Assembly (NCBI GenBank): GCA_016201435.1
Contig: JACQCT010000007.1
Span: 1 to 64,000, forward strand
DNA: 64,000 bases
Direction of reading: 5' to 3'
Origin: Nitrososphaerota archaeon
GTDB taxonomy: Archaea > Thermoproteota > Nitrososphaeria > Nitrososphaerales > Nitrosopumilaceae
Position 1 is the first letter of the stretch. Each line of letters begins with the position of its first letter. Positions 52,592-62,174 of this stretch are shown piece by piece. The position numbers and the translations under genes are program-made. Under the pieces are notes generated by a model. That model searched no databases. It saw only the letters and a program-made list of their open reading frames with translations, and had not been told where the DNA came from.

Positions 52592-53635
52592 TTATAATTT
52601 CTTTCCTGTAACACTAATTCCACTTTCAATTTCCTTAAAATGAACTATCTTGGTTTTTGTATCTGCATACCACTTTCTAACTTCGTCAGGAGTATGTCTA
52701 AAAGCAAATTTTGGGAAATACCAATCAAAGTTTACTCCTACACTTCGTTCAAAATTTCCATCTTCTGCCCAAAAGCATTTTAGAAAATACCAATAAATGA
52801 ATCTCTGTACATCATAAGTTCCAGCTTTAATTTGTAAGACTGGAATGTCTCGTGGAATTTTTATTTTCTTTTTTAATTGAGACAAGACCTTACCCAAGTA
52901 AGTCATGTCTTTTGAAAATTCAACACATTCCTTTTCTGACATTGTAGTTGTGTGTTCTCGAATAAAATCATCAGCAAATTCTCGCATTGGGGCTTTTTTG
53001 TTATACACGTATATGGATATCATGCCATTTTTTTCCAAATATTTTGTGAGATTCTTAAATGATGTTTCTGTGTTTTTTGTGTGATGTAAAACTTGATCGG
53101 AACAAATAAAATTAAAAAATCTTTTTCTAAATGGAAGCCTGCGTATATCTGCTTGAAGAAAATGAATGTTTGGTGTTGTATGATATTTTTTGTATGCAAA
53201 GTCTATGCTTTCACTTGCATCTATTGCAAAAACCTGAGATTTTGGATTTGAGGAAAACAGTTTTGCACTGTTTCCTATTCCTGTTCCTGCATCCAAGATT
53301 TTGCTTCTGGTTTTTAGAAATTTGTTAAAATTGTTAAGGTTTTTCCAGCCAAACCTATCTAAAAACCAATTTTGTTGGTGAAGGAACCAGTTTTTTTGGT
53401 GGTAAAATTTGTTGTATTTTTTCCATTTAGAAGAAAATGCCGCTTCGGTTTTAACAAAACCTGTTGTTTCATCAACAACTAGCCTTGGAATACCTCTAAT
53501 GATTCTAAATTTATGCTCGTTATTACATACTAACAAACCGCTAACAATCTCATTTTTTTCATACTTTTCAGATTTTAGTGTAAAACTTTTGTAGCATTTG
53601 GGACATACGATATAGTTTACCAGATTGATTTTCAA
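52592..53635 (-). CDS. methyltransferase with N-terminal Trm112-like zinc finger
   Basis: A 347-residue protein. Residues about 8-60 form a Trm112-like zinc ribbon (CPKCYKSF ... CNNEHKFRIIRGIPRLVV). Then comes a class I methyltransferase domain (KILDAGTGIGNSAKLFS, VFAIDASES, FICSDQVLHHTKNTETSF, YLEKNGMISIYVYNK). This architecture is frequent among O-antigen and surface-glycan methyltransferases. The gene reads toward the preceding methyltransferase, with 4 bases between stops. Confidence 0.84.
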   Translation of the reverse strand: MKINLVNYIVCPKCYKSFTLKSEKYEKNEIVSGLLVCNNEHKFRIIRGIPRLVVDETTGFVKTEAAFSSKWKKYNKFYHQKNWFLHQQNWFLDRFGWKNLNNFNKFLKTRSKILDAGTGIGNSAKLFSSNPKSQVFAIDASESIDFAYKKYHTTPNIHFLQADIRRLPFRKRFFNFICSDQVLHHTKNTETSFKNLTKYLEKNGMISIYVYNKKAPMREFADDFIREHTTTMSEKECVEFSKDMTYLGKVLSQLKKKIKIPRDIPVLQIKAGTYDVQRFIYWYFLKCFWAEDGNFERSVGVNFDWYFPKFAFRHTPDEVRKWYADTKTKIVHFKEIESGISVTGKKL

Positions 53636-53780
53636 GATCAGTTTTCAATTTTACCTGGGTAAATAAAAAGTAATGTACTAAATTGAAAAATTTGTAAATA
53701 ATGCTAATGAACAGATTGTTGTCTATGATTTTAAACAGCATGTCTTAATATTGGTAAATGTTATTGTGGTGTAATTAAAA

Positions 53781-54842
53781 TTGAGATTACTGATTGCAGG
53801 AGCTAAAACAAAGTTTTTCCATCTTAAGGAATTTGGTGATGCATTAGAAAGATTAGGTATTGATTACAAGTTGGTACATGATGTAGATGTTTATGATGGA
53901 TTGCCAAGCAGAAACATTTCACATTGGTTTCAATCCACTGCAAAATTTGATAGTTTGATAAAAGAGTTCAAGCCTGATGCAGTTTTCGTTGATAGGCAAA
54001 GACATTTTAGTTTAGCTGTAATCAAGAAAAAAATTCCATTATTTATGCTTCTTAGAGGTGAATATTGGACAGAAATAAAATGGGCCAAAGAAACATTATA
54101 CAAATCTCCACACAGACGTTTAGCCCTATGGCAATGGCAGAGAATAGCTGAAAAATGTTTTAGTGGATCTACAGAAATCATTCCCATTTGCAAATATCTT
54201 GAAACTGTTGTAAAGGAACATTATCCAAACAAGCCCACTCATGTGTTACATGGAGGCATAGATGCTTCTCGTTGGTATCCTGTTAGTGGAATGGAGCTAA
54301 AACATCCATGTGTTGGATTATTACAAGGTGCGTGGATTTGGGGAAAAACCAAAGAAATGCTGACCTTGACAAAAGTGTTAGAAGCAATGCCTAATGTGAT
54401 GTTTTATTGGGTAGGAGATGGACCATACAGAGATAATGTTCTTGAAACACTCAAAAAATATGATAATTTCAAGTGGCTTGGGTCTTTAGAATATCCAGAT
54501 AAGGTAAGGGAATACCTTGCAGCAATAGATGTTTACGCATTAGCAAGTGGAATTGATATGTCTCCCCTTACGCTACAAGAAGCTGCATTAATGGAAAAAC
54601 CAGTAGTTGCAACAAATGTAGGAGGAATACCAGAATTAATGGACAATAACAATACAGGATTTCTAGTTGAAAAAGGAGACCATAAAGGATGGATAGAGAA
54701 ATTGTCCATTTTAATTAATGATAATAAAAAAGCAAAACAAATGGGTACAGCTGGTCGTGATTTTGTTAAAGAGAACTTTGGTTGGGATAAAATAGCAAAG
54801 AAATTCATTACAATACTTAATTCTACTCTTCAAAAATCATAA
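53781..54842 (+). CDS. GT4-family glycosyltransferase
   Basis: A 353-residue GT-B enzyme starting with TTG. Motifs include VLHGGIDASRWYPV (linker), MFYWVGDGPYRDNVLETL and the donor-site MSPLTLQEAALMEKPVVATN followed by GGIPELMDNNNTGFLV. It transfers a hexose-type sugar to lipid-linked glycan; the sugar is unknown. About 145 bases separate it from the divergent methyltransferase. Confidence 0.87.
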   Translation: MRLLIAGAKTKFFHLKEFGDALERLGIDYKLVHDVDVYDGLPSRNISHWFQSTAKFDSLIKEFKPDAVFVDRQRHFSLAVIKKKIPLFMLLRGEYWTEIKWAKETLYKSPHRRLALWQWQRIAEKCFSGSTEIIPICKYLETVVKEHYPNKPTHVLHGGIDASRWYPVSGMELKHPCVGLLQGAWIWGKTKEMLTLTKVLEAMPNVMFYWVGDGPYRDNVLETLKKYDNFKWLGSLEYPDKVREYLAAIDVYALASGIDMSPLTLQEAALMEKPVVATNVGGIPELMDNNNTGFLVEKGDHKGWIEKLSILINDNKKAKQMGTAGRDFVKENFGWDKIAKKFITILNSTLQKS

Positions 54843-54866
54843 TTTCTAGATTTGATATTCGTATAA

Positions 54867-56093
54867 TTAACCTAGAGTATCATTTGGTTTAATTTCTTTA
54901 GTAATAAATAACCTAAACCAAATTTCAAACGCTAGCAATCCGAGAAATTTGTTCACATATCTCACGTCGGGTTCCTTAACAAGTTTTTTAAGATGTTTTT
55001 TTATCCATTCTTTATTTATCCAGCCTTCTTTTACGATTCTTGCATCAGATAAATAATAATCACACAATTCACGCCCATGAGAGTTCAATAGATTAGTAGT
55101 ATTAACTGAGAAACCTTGTTTTGTTTTAGACATCATACCATCACTTACATATTTTCGAAGGATTTTTCTAAGTAAAATCTTTCCAATATCTCTGGTGCTA
55201 TCATATTTTAATTTGTAGGGCAGATGAGTTGCATGAGAAATTAATTCCTTTGACAGTATGGGAGATATAGATCGTACTCCAAAATGTTTGTGAATTTTTG
55301 TATTAAGTGGTGTCCAATTGTATAATAGTTTCCCATTAAAATCTGCCAGAAAAACTTGTGCGATGGGTGGAAGCGGGTTATCAAAGTATGGTTTTAAATT
55401 ATTATAGATTTCATTCCAGGAAAAGTGTGCTTTTTTACCAAATAGATTATCTTGGTCAGGAACCCAATCCCTTTCATGACATTTCAAATATGCCTTTACT
55501 TTCTCAGTTGGGGAAAAACCCAGTTTTATTAAAGACAGGAATTTTTTATATCTAAAAATATATCCTCCAAAAAGCTCATCGCCACCATCTCCAGATACAA
55601 GAATTTTTGAAAGGGATTTTGTCTTTTTAACAACATAATACCAATGTAAATCCCAAAAAGGGAGTTTTATTATGCTTAATGCTTTTGGTAATTCTTTAAG
55701 ATAATTTTCTATGTATATGACATGATGATCTGCTTCAAATCTTTCTGCAATTTTTGCGGCAAGTACTGATTCATCAATACTATCGGCAAATTTAACAGAA
55801 ATTGCATCAATATCAAGACGAGGGCATGTCTTTCTTAGCAAGCTAAGAATTAAAGTAGAATCTATACCACCACTAAGAGCAACTGCAACTTTTAGTTTCG
55901 AATTATTAAAATTTTTTTTAATAGTATTTCGTATGGTTTTTTCAATATGGATAGAAGGTTCGCTAACTGGTTTTTCTACAAAATCTTTCCATGTTAATTT
56001 TGGTAAAAAAGTTTTTTGTGTAGGATCATATCTAAGAGTAAGAGCATTTTTTATTGAGGATGGATTGATGTGGTTAAACTCCCCCACGTCCAA
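54867..56093 (-). CDS. asparagine synthase domain protein lacking the glutaminase domain
   Basis: A 408-residue AsnB-like synthetase. The ATP-pyrophosphatase loop VAVALSGGIDSTLIL, SVKFADSIDES, VSGDGGDELFGGY and MSKTKQGFSVNT identify the family. Full AsnB has about 200 extra N-terminal residues forming the class II glutamine amidotransferase with Cys2. Here the chain starts in what corresponds to the very end of that domain, and no Cys start is seen. It may use ammonia or a separate amidotransferase to amidate a sugar acid, as in uronamide-containing glycans. Its start overlaps the 3' end of the sugar dehydrogenase gene by 20 bases. Confidence 0.8.
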   Translation of the reverse strand: MDVGEFNHINPSSIKNALTLRYDPTQKTFLPKLTWKDFVEKPVSEPSIHIEKTIRNTIKKNFNNSKLKVAVALSGGIDSTLILSLLRKTCPRLDIDAISVKFADSIDESVLAAKIAERFEADHHVIYIENYLKELPKALSIIKLPFWDLHWYYVVKKTKSLSKILVSGDGGDELFGGYIFRYKKFLSLIKLGFSPTEKVKAYLKCHERDWVPDQDNLFGKKAHFSWNEIYNNLKPYFDNPLPPIAQVFLADFNGKLLYNWTPLNTKIHKHFGVRSISPILSKELISHATHLPYKLKYDSTRDIGKILLRKILRKYVSDGMMSKTKQGFSVNTTNLLNSHGRELCDYYLSDARIVKEGWINKEWIKKHLKKLVKEPDVRYVNKFLGLLAFEIWFRLFITKEIKPNDTLG

Positions 56094-57468
56094 TGCCTCT
56101 AAAAATTAAGCCGGCTTTTTTTGCGGCATGAACGTCAATTAGTCCTCTAGTATCTATCAGAACCGGAGTTTTTAGTTTGGCTACAAAGAACGCAGGTTCA
56201 ATATTACGAAATTCGTTATGTGCTGTAACAATTATTGCTGCATCTGCATTTGTTATTGCGTTTACAGAATCATCTTCAGTTTTATGTAAAAATACTTCAG
56301 TGGATTTGAAGTATGGATCGTAAATTTTTATTCTTGCACCAAGTTGGTCTAATCTTTTTATTATTGCTTCAGCTGGCGATAATTGAATATCACGTACGTT
56401 TGGTTTGTAAGATAGTCCTAATAATGCAATAGTACTATCCTTTACTGATTTGCCAGCCTCGTTTAATGCATCAACTAATAGTTCAACAACATGATATGGC
56501 ATAGATTCGTTAGTTTCTCTTGCAGCTCTGATTATCCTTAACATGCCATTATTTTCCATTCCTCGTGCCGAATTTAGAATTTGATACGAATTTACAGGTA
56601 AACATGGACCACCTACACCTGCTCCAGGGTAATGGGTCTCAAAATTGTATTTTTTATCACAAGCTTCAAGTACTTTTAGTATATCTATTCCAAGGTTTTC
56701 AAATAAAATAGCAAGCTCGTTTACAAATGCAATATTGATATCACGAAATACATTAGCCGTAAGTTTTGCGGCATTAGCTGTTTTACAGTCTGGCATTTTT
56801 ATCATTTCTACATTAAAAACATGTGTGTAAATTTCTGAGACAAGATCAGTTGTTCTTACGTTTATTCCTCCTACTAGTCGTGGCAATTTTTTAAAATCAT
56901 TCAATATTTCACCAGGATTAGCGGTTTCAGGACATGTTGCAATGCTAAAATCTTTGCCGGCTTTTAACCTTTGATCGTTGTTTTCAATAATTGAAATTAA
57001 TTCATTTTCAACAAATCCTGGTTCAATTGTACTTTCTACCACTATTAATGAGCCTGGCTTTAGTAATTTGCTGAGGTTTTTTACAACTGATATTAATGCA
57101 GAATAATCAGGTACATTGTTTTTATCCATAGGAGTAGGTAATGATAAAATTACAAGATTAGATTTTGGAATTGCTTCGCCAATGTCTGTTGTTGCATGAA
57201 ATTTTTTATTTTTAATTACATCATCAAATATTTTATCAAATCCCGGTTCATCTTTTATTGGATAATTACCGGAATTTATCATTTGAACCAATTTGGTATT
57301 GATATCAACTCCAATAGTAAGTAAACCAGAATGTGCAAATGACAGGGCTGTTGGAAGACCGATTCGTCCTATGCCTACTACAGAAACTGTGATTTGCCCT
57401 GATTTCAAGTAATTTTTAATTTCATCAACAGTCAATGAAATAATATTTTTAGAAATTCCTTGGTTCAA
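56074..57468 (-). CDS. UDP-sugar dehydrogenase (WecC/ManNAc-uronate type)
   Basis: A 464-residue three-domain dehydrogenase: SVVGIGRIGLPTALSF (NAD loop), STIEPGFVE, CPETANPGEI, DCKTANAAKLTANVFRDIN (central helix) and the catalytic Cys loop GVGGPCLPVNS, where Pro stands in place of the common His. LGLSYKPNVRDIQLSPA and C-terminal Rossmann parts are complete. It oxidises a UDP-hexose or -HexNAc at C6 to the uronate. The overlapping asparagine synthase could then amidate it; both sit in one operon. Confidence 0.9.
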   Translation of the reverse strand: MNQGISKNIISLTVDEIKNYLKSGQITVSVVGIGRIGLPTALSFAHSGLLTIGVDINTKLVQMINSGNYPIKDEPGFDKIFDDVIKNKKFHATTDIGEAIPKSNLVILSLPTPMDKNNVPDYSALISVVKNLSKLLKPGSLIVVESTIEPGFVENELISIIENNDQRLKAGKDFSIATCPETANPGEILNDFKKLPRLVGGINVRTTDLVSEIYTHVFNVEMIKMPDCKTANAAKLTANVFRDINIAFVNELAILFENLGIDILKVLEACDKKYNFETHYPGAGVGGPCLPVNSYQILNSARGMENNGMLRIIRAARETNESMPYHVVELLVDALNEAGKSVKDSTIALLGLSYKPNVRDIQLSPAEAIIKRLDQLGARIKIYDPYFKSTEVFLHKTEDDSVNAITNADAAIIVTAHNEFRNIEPAFFVAKLKTPVLIDTRGLIDVHAAKKAGLIFRGIGRGGV

Positions 57469-57589
57469 TTTTTTAACTCAGTCCTCGTTTTATCATTAAC
57501 AGAACATGATTGACTTTTCTGAGTTTATATAAATTTGTGTCTAATTTTTCCTCTCAAAACTTAAAGATAAGACTAGAAAAGCATTCAAT

Positions 57590-58504
57590 ATGAATTTCAT
57601 AGTAACAGGAGGGGCAGGATTCATCGGAAGTCATATAGTAGAATATCTTGTAGAACAAAATCACACTGTAACAATAATTGATAATTTTCATACAAGTACG
57701 CTAGAAAATCTATCAAGATTTAGGAACAAAATAGAAATTTTGGATATGGATATTTTAGATTACGAGAAACTGAGAAATGTTGTTAAAGATACTGACGGAG
57801 TATTTCATGAGGCTGCACTTACTTTGGTACAGGAATCTTTTACAAAACAAAAAGAATATCATGATGTTAATGTTACTGGTACAGAAAACATCTTCAAGCT
57901 TGCAAAAGAATTTGGTTTCAAGGTTGTCTATGCAAGCAGTTCAAGTGTGTATGGTAACACAAAAAAAATTCCAATCAAAGAAAATGCTGAAAGAAAACCA
58001 CTTAATCCATATGGCAATACAAAATTAGAAGACGAGTATCTTGCAGAAAAATACTCAAAATTAGGAGTATCAATCGTAGGATTAAGATACTTTAACGTGT
58101 ATGGACCAAGACAAAATATTGCTTATGCTGGTGTAATTACAAAGTTTTTAGAAAATATTGCAAATAGTAAGGCTCCAGTGATTAATGGTGATGGTTTACA
58201 AGTAAGGGATTTTGTCTATGTAGGAGATGTGGCAAAAGCAAACCTAACGGCCATGGAAAGCAAAGTGAATTTTGCTTTTGTTAACATTGGTACAGGTACA
58301 GCATTATCAATTAATGATCTGGCAGATATCATCATAAAAGCATCCGGTCTTGCCATAAAACCAGTTCATGGACAACCTCTTGAAGGCGATGTTAAAGATA
58401 GTCAAGCAGATATAAGTTTAGCAAAAAAATTACTTGATTGGCAGGCTGAAACAAAACTTGAAGACTGGTTAAATGAGACAGTGCAGAAAATCATAAAAAA
58501 TTAA
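57590..58504 (+). CDS. NDP-sugar 4-epimerase-like SDR
   Basis: A 304-residue extended SDR: VTGGAGFIGSHIVEYL, HEAALTLVQESFTK, SSSSVYGNTKK, NPYGNTKLEDEYLAEKY with Tyr-x-x-x-Lys, RYFNVYGPRQN and a WbpP/GalE-like C-terminus. Probably UDP-GlcNAc(A) 4-epimerase or a relative. Divergent from the dehydrogenase by 120 bases, and its 3' end overlaps the next convergent gene by 4 bases. Confidence 0.86.
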   Translation: MNFIVTGGAGFIGSHIVEYLVEQNHTVTIIDNFHTSTLENLSRFRNKIEILDMDILDYEKLRNVVKDTDGVFHEAALTLVQESFTKQKEYHDVNVTGTENIFKLAKEFGFKVVYASSSSVYGNTKKIPIKENAERKPLNPYGNTKLEDEYLAEKYSKLGVSIVGLRYFNVYGPRQNIAYAGVITKFLENIANSKAPVINGDGLQVRDFVYVGDVAKANLTAMESKVNFAFVNIGTGTALSINDLADIIIKASGLAIKPVHGQPLEGDVKDSQADISLAKKLLDWQAETKLEDWLNETVQKIIKN

Positions 58505-59451
58505 TTTTTGAGAAGGTTTTCATAGAAAGTAACGTATTTTGGTATCAATACATCACATGTAAAATTTTTCATCACATATTCATAACCTGCATCAGTTAGT
58601 TTTTTTGCAAATTCTTTGTTCTCTAATATTTGATTGATTGCATCAGCCAATTTTTTTGGTTCATTTGGAGGAACAAGTATGCCAGTAACATTATTTGTGA
58701 TAATTTCTGGAATGCCGCCGACATTTGTTGCAACAATTGGAATTTTAAAGTAATATGCTTCTTTAATGACTTGAGGAATACTTTCCATTCTGGACGGAAT
58801 TACAAGAAGACTAGATGCCCTTAGAGTCATCATCGCTTCCTTCCATGAAATATCAGTACAGTAAACTACTTTTCCTTTGATTTGTGATTCAATGCTTAGA
58901 AGTATGTCTATTCCTTTTTCAAAACTGTCTCTGCCAACATATGCTATTTGATTTTCAATTTTTGGAACATCTGGAATGTCTTTGAATAACGAAGTGTCAA
59001 GAGGAGCAGGTAAATATTCAAAATCAAATCCTAATTTTTCTTTGTATGCTTTCTGTACTGCTTTTGAATCAGTAGTAATTTTGTCTGGCCACTTTAGCAT
59101 GTTTGGTTCTGCAATGTCAACCATCTTTTTTATTGTAGTTGAATGAATCTTTCCTACTTGATCGGCATAGACTCCATGTACAGACAGAACTTTCTTTTTT
59201 GCCTTTGCAGCACGCATAGCAAATGTTGATGGAACATTAAATGCATGAACAATATCATATTTTTCTTTATCCATCTTTACTTTTAGTGTACTTAATATAG
59301 CAAAGCTTGGATTCTTCAGATTTTTAATCGGTATATGAGGAGCGTGCATCAATCTCACATCAAATCCTTGTTTTCTCAGTTTTCTAGCAATTCTGGCAGC
59401 ATGCCCACCAATGCCACCAGTATATCGTGGAGCAATAAACAATAATTTCAT
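58501..59451 (-). CDS. GT4-family glycosyltransferase
   Basis: A 316-residue GT-B enzyme: GGIGGHAARIARKLRKQGFD at the N-terminus, PLDTSLFKDIPDV at the domain linker, IAYVGRDSFEKGIDILL, and VIPSRMESIPQVIKEAYYFK followed by GGIPEIITNNVTGILV at the donor site. Short for the family but complete. It is the last gene of the glycan island, 119 bases from the Tes-like gene. Confidence 0.86.
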   Translation of the reverse strand: MKLLFIAPRYTGGIGGHAARIARKLRKQGFDVRLMHAPHIPIKNLKNPSFAILSTLKVKMDKEKYDIVHAFNVPSTFAMRAAKAKKKVLSVHGVYADQVGKIHSTTIKKMVDIAEPNMLKWPDKITTDSKAVQKAYKEKLGFDFEYLPAPLDTSLFKDIPDVPKIENQIAYVGRDSFEKGIDILLSIESQIKGKVVYCTDISWKEAMMTLRASSLLVIPSRMESIPQVIKEAYYFKIPIVATNVGGIPEIITNNVTGILVPPNEPKKLADAINQILENKEFAKKLTDAGYEYVMKNFTCDVLIPKYVTFYENLLKN

Positions 59452-59570
59452 TATAGAACACCAATTTTACTTGTCAATGCAATATTACCCTACAAAGCAG
59501 TTTATAGTATTTTGGTGATCTAAAATCAGAATTAGTTATATTTTTTAATATTTTTCTAATGTTAAAGGAT

Positions 59571-61235
59571 TTACATTAAAGCTTGTGAAGCTTCATGGAA
59601 CATCTGGCTTTTTGCACAGCCTGCAGCAAGTTCGTCACCTGATCCTCTTCGCATGATTCCTCGGTATAGACCATCCTCTAGTTTTGCTCCAACTCTTTGT
59701 TCCCATTCTTCTACTGATGTAGAATATTTCTTTTGGATTCTATCTCTGTACCACTCTGGTATTACATTAAATGCACAGAATGGAATTATTCTAAGATCTG
59801 GTGTTACATAATGAATGTCACATCTTTGCAGTCTTTCAAGATCTTCGTTGTACTTGTCTTGGAAGTGCATCATGCCCAAAAAGAGTCCTTTGACATGCCA
59901 TGAACCTACAGAATCAAATGATCTTTTCATCAATATATTACTAAACATCTTTGCTAGATCAAGTCCTGCTGGTTGTTTCTTCTTGTCTACAAAGCTTGAG
60001 AGTTTTTTTACAACCTCTAGCATTGTAAAGTATTTGTTCTTACCAGAACGAATTTCGTCTGCCTTGTCTTCAAAGAGTTCTAACATTCCTTGAATATCTG
60101 CGAATTTTGTCAGTGGAACGAATTTTTTGGTTTCTTGGTCTTCAAAGATGTAAGTACCAGCACCACATGCAAAGTGAATTGATAACTCATATTTTGGTTT
60201 ACTTGAAAATGCTTCTATGACGTTTGTCAGTGGCATACAACTTGGAACTGGGAACCAGTCATCAACTGTTACCTCAGCTCCTGTTTGTTCTTCGATTCTT
60301 TGGATACAGTCTGGGATTGTGATTCTATATTTCTCACGTTCTTTCTTACCCATTCTTCCTGTCAATGAAACTGGCTGGAAGTTTACTGCGTGTACAACAT
60401 CAAGATTCTTTTGTGCATATCTAATAATGCCACCCAATTCATGATCATTAATTGATTTGATAACTGTTGGAACAAAGACAACAGTGGTTCCTGTCTTTCT
60501 TGCACTTTCTAATGCATATGGAACTTCCCAGTGATTCTTTGGATTTGTTCTTGGAGTTACGCCATCAAAACTTAGATAGAGATTATTGACACCGGCAAGT
60601 CTTACCTCTCGCATTGCTTCGGGGTCTAAAGCAAATCTAATTCCGTTTGTATTCATTTGAATGTGGTCAACGCCTTCTTCTTTCATTATTTTTATAACAT
60701 CAACAATGTCTTCTCGTAACATTGGTTCTCCACCAGTAATCTGCATAGAGTTTCCTGGAATTGGTCTTTCTGCTCTCAGAGTCTTCATCATTGCTCGCAC
60801 TTGATCTTGTGTAGGTTCATACATGTATGCACCTTCAAGTCCCTTCTTTACATAGAAAAAGCAATACCAACATGTTAAATCACATCTGTTTGTTACTATC
60901 ATGTTTGCCAATCCAGTGTGTGACAAGTGATTCGAACATAAACCACAGTTGTTTGGACATGAACATTTGTCAATCATTACGTTTGGAGCATGAGCACCTT
61001 TTCCGTCCATCCAGTAAGTACTAAATTTCTTGTACATGTCATATGAACCAAAATAGAGTTCTTCGCATTCGCCATGAGTTGGACAGGTTTTTGTCATGAA
61101 TACCTTACCATCTCTCTCAAAGACTTCTGCGTCAAGTATCATGTTGCAGTCTGGACATATGCTTTGAGTAAATCTTATCGTGGCTTTCTTTCCTAATGTA
61201 GGTACCTTCTGGTTAGAGATCTGTATCAGTTCCAT
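59571..61235 (-). CDS. tes: tetraether lipid synthase-like radical SAM enzyme (Tes/MJ0619 group)
   Basis: A 554-residue radical SAM protein. An N-terminal Cys-rich part (SICPDCNMILDAEV, CPTHGECEELYFGS, CSCPNNCGLCSNH) precedes the core motif NRCDLTCWYCFFYVKKG (CxxxCxxC), ITGGEPMLRED and the later Cys segments PSCMPL and CAFN. This arrangement and length match the Tes/MJ0619 group, which joins archaeal lipid tails to form tetraether membrane lipids (GDGT). Thaumarchaea carry several related paralogues, so the precise reaction is inferred. It is a single - strand gene, with two divergent regulators starting 150 bases away. Confidence 0.75.
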   Translation of the reverse strand: MELIQISNQKVPTLGKKATIRFTQSICPDCNMILDAEVFERDGKVFMTKTCPTHGECEELYFGSYDMYKKFSTYWMDGKGAHAPNVMIDKCSCPNNCGLCSNHLSHTGLANMIVTNRCDLTCWYCFFYVKKGLEGAYMYEPTQDQVRAMMKTLRAERPIPGNSMQITGGEPMLREDIVDVIKIMKEEGVDHIQMNTNGIRFALDPEAMREVRLAGVNNLYLSFDGVTPRTNPKNHWEVPYALESARKTGTTVVFVPTVIKSINDHELGGIIRYAQKNLDVVHAVNFQPVSLTGRMGKKEREKYRITIPDCIQRIEEQTGAEVTVDDWFPVPSCMPLTNVIEAFSSKPKYELSIHFACGAGTYIFEDQETKKFVPLTKFADIQGMLELFEDKADEIRSGKNKYFTMLEVVKKLSSFVDKKKQPAGLDLAKMFSNILMKRSFDSVGSWHVKGLFLGMMHFQDKYNEDLERLQRCDIHYVTPDLRIIPFCAFNVIPEWYRDRIQKKYSTSVEEWEQRVGAKLEDGLYRGIMRRGSGDELAAGCAKSQMFHEASQALM

Positions 61236-61353
61236 GCTTAACTACGCATATTTTAAAAAATGAGTATTTAATCAATTTCCTACTATACACCACATGAATT
61301 GGTAGACATGGCATACCATATGTGAGAATTTAGGCACAATCAGTCATAGTTGA

Positions 61354-61363
61354 CATATATAAC
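61354..61363 (+). promoter_or_regulatory. TATA box of the TrmB-family gene
   Basis: CATATATAAC is centred 30 bases before the ATG at 61388, fitting a leaderless archaeal promoter. No other ATG lies in that interval. Confidence 0.5.
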
Positions 61364-61387
61364 AAATATACTCCAAAAGATCCTCAG

Positions 61388-62152
61388 ATGAGTCTTTCAG
61401 ATAAGACGCGTAAAGCACTTGAAAAGATCGGTCTTACAAGTTACGAGATAAAGGTATACTCTGCCTTATTGAAAACAGGCCAGATAAATGCCTCGGATCT
61501 AAGTCAGAAATCAAGCGTTCCATATTCAAAGATATACGAAGTTTTGGGTACATTAGAAGAAAAAGGATGGATTGGTTCAGATGATTCTAGGCCGACACAA
61601 TATTTTGCAAAGCCACCTACAACTGCCATAGAGACCTCACGACAAAATTTTGAATCTGATTTCAAAAACAACGAATCCATTATTTTAAAGGAACTTACGC
61701 CACTCTACGAACAAAGTGGCACAAGTGAAAGGCCTGACATTTGGGTTCTTTCAGGAGTAGTAAATATTGCTTCTAAAATTTTAGAGATGGTGGACTCATG
61801 TAGAAACGAAGTATTGATTGCCATACCAAAGGTTGCAGAAAACCTAGCAAAGGAAGCATTACCAAAACTTAGATCATTGCACGACAAAGGAGTTGAAATA
61901 ACAATACTAGTTTCCGAAGATGTTGATTCTGAAACTCTCAAATCTTTGTCAAGAGTAGCCAAGGTAAAGGTGAAAAAGGGACTTTTTGGAGGCGGAATAA
62001 TATCAGACAAGAGATATGTTGTAATATTACTTGGAGAAGATCTCGGTACTTCTGCAGAGGCAGTGGCAATATGGGCTGATCATTCCGGTTTAGCTGGTTT
62101 TGCTCGCGAATATTTTGAATATTTATTAAAAGAATCAAAAGACGTAAAGTAA
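61388..62152 (+). CDS. TrmB-family transcriptional regulator
   Basis: A 254-residue protein. The N-terminal winged helix (KIGLTSYEIKVYSALLKTGQ, then NASDLSQKSSVPYSKIYEVL) is the TrmB type. The C-terminal part (DIWVLSGVVNIASKILEMV, ILVSEDVDSETLKS) resembles a PLD-like/TrmB sensor domain. Such regulators respond to sugars or redox and metabolic ligands in archaea; the ligand is unknown. A TATA box is clear. The DtxR-like regulator follows after 22 bases, so the two are probably co-transcribed. Confidence 0.85.
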   Translation: MSLSDKTRKALEKIGLTSYEIKVYSALLKTGQINASDLSQKSSVPYSKIYEVLGTLEEKGWIGSDDSRPTQYFAKPPTTAIETSRQNFESDFKNNESIILKELTPLYEQSGTSERPDIWVLSGVVNIASKILEMVDSCRNEVLIAIPKVAENLAKEALPKLRSLHDKGVEITILVSEDVDSETLKSLSRVAKVKVKKGLFGGGIISDKRYVVILLGEDLGTSAEAVAIWADHSGLAGFAREYFEYLLKESKDVK

Positions 62153-62174
62153 AGTACCACTGTGATGATATAAT

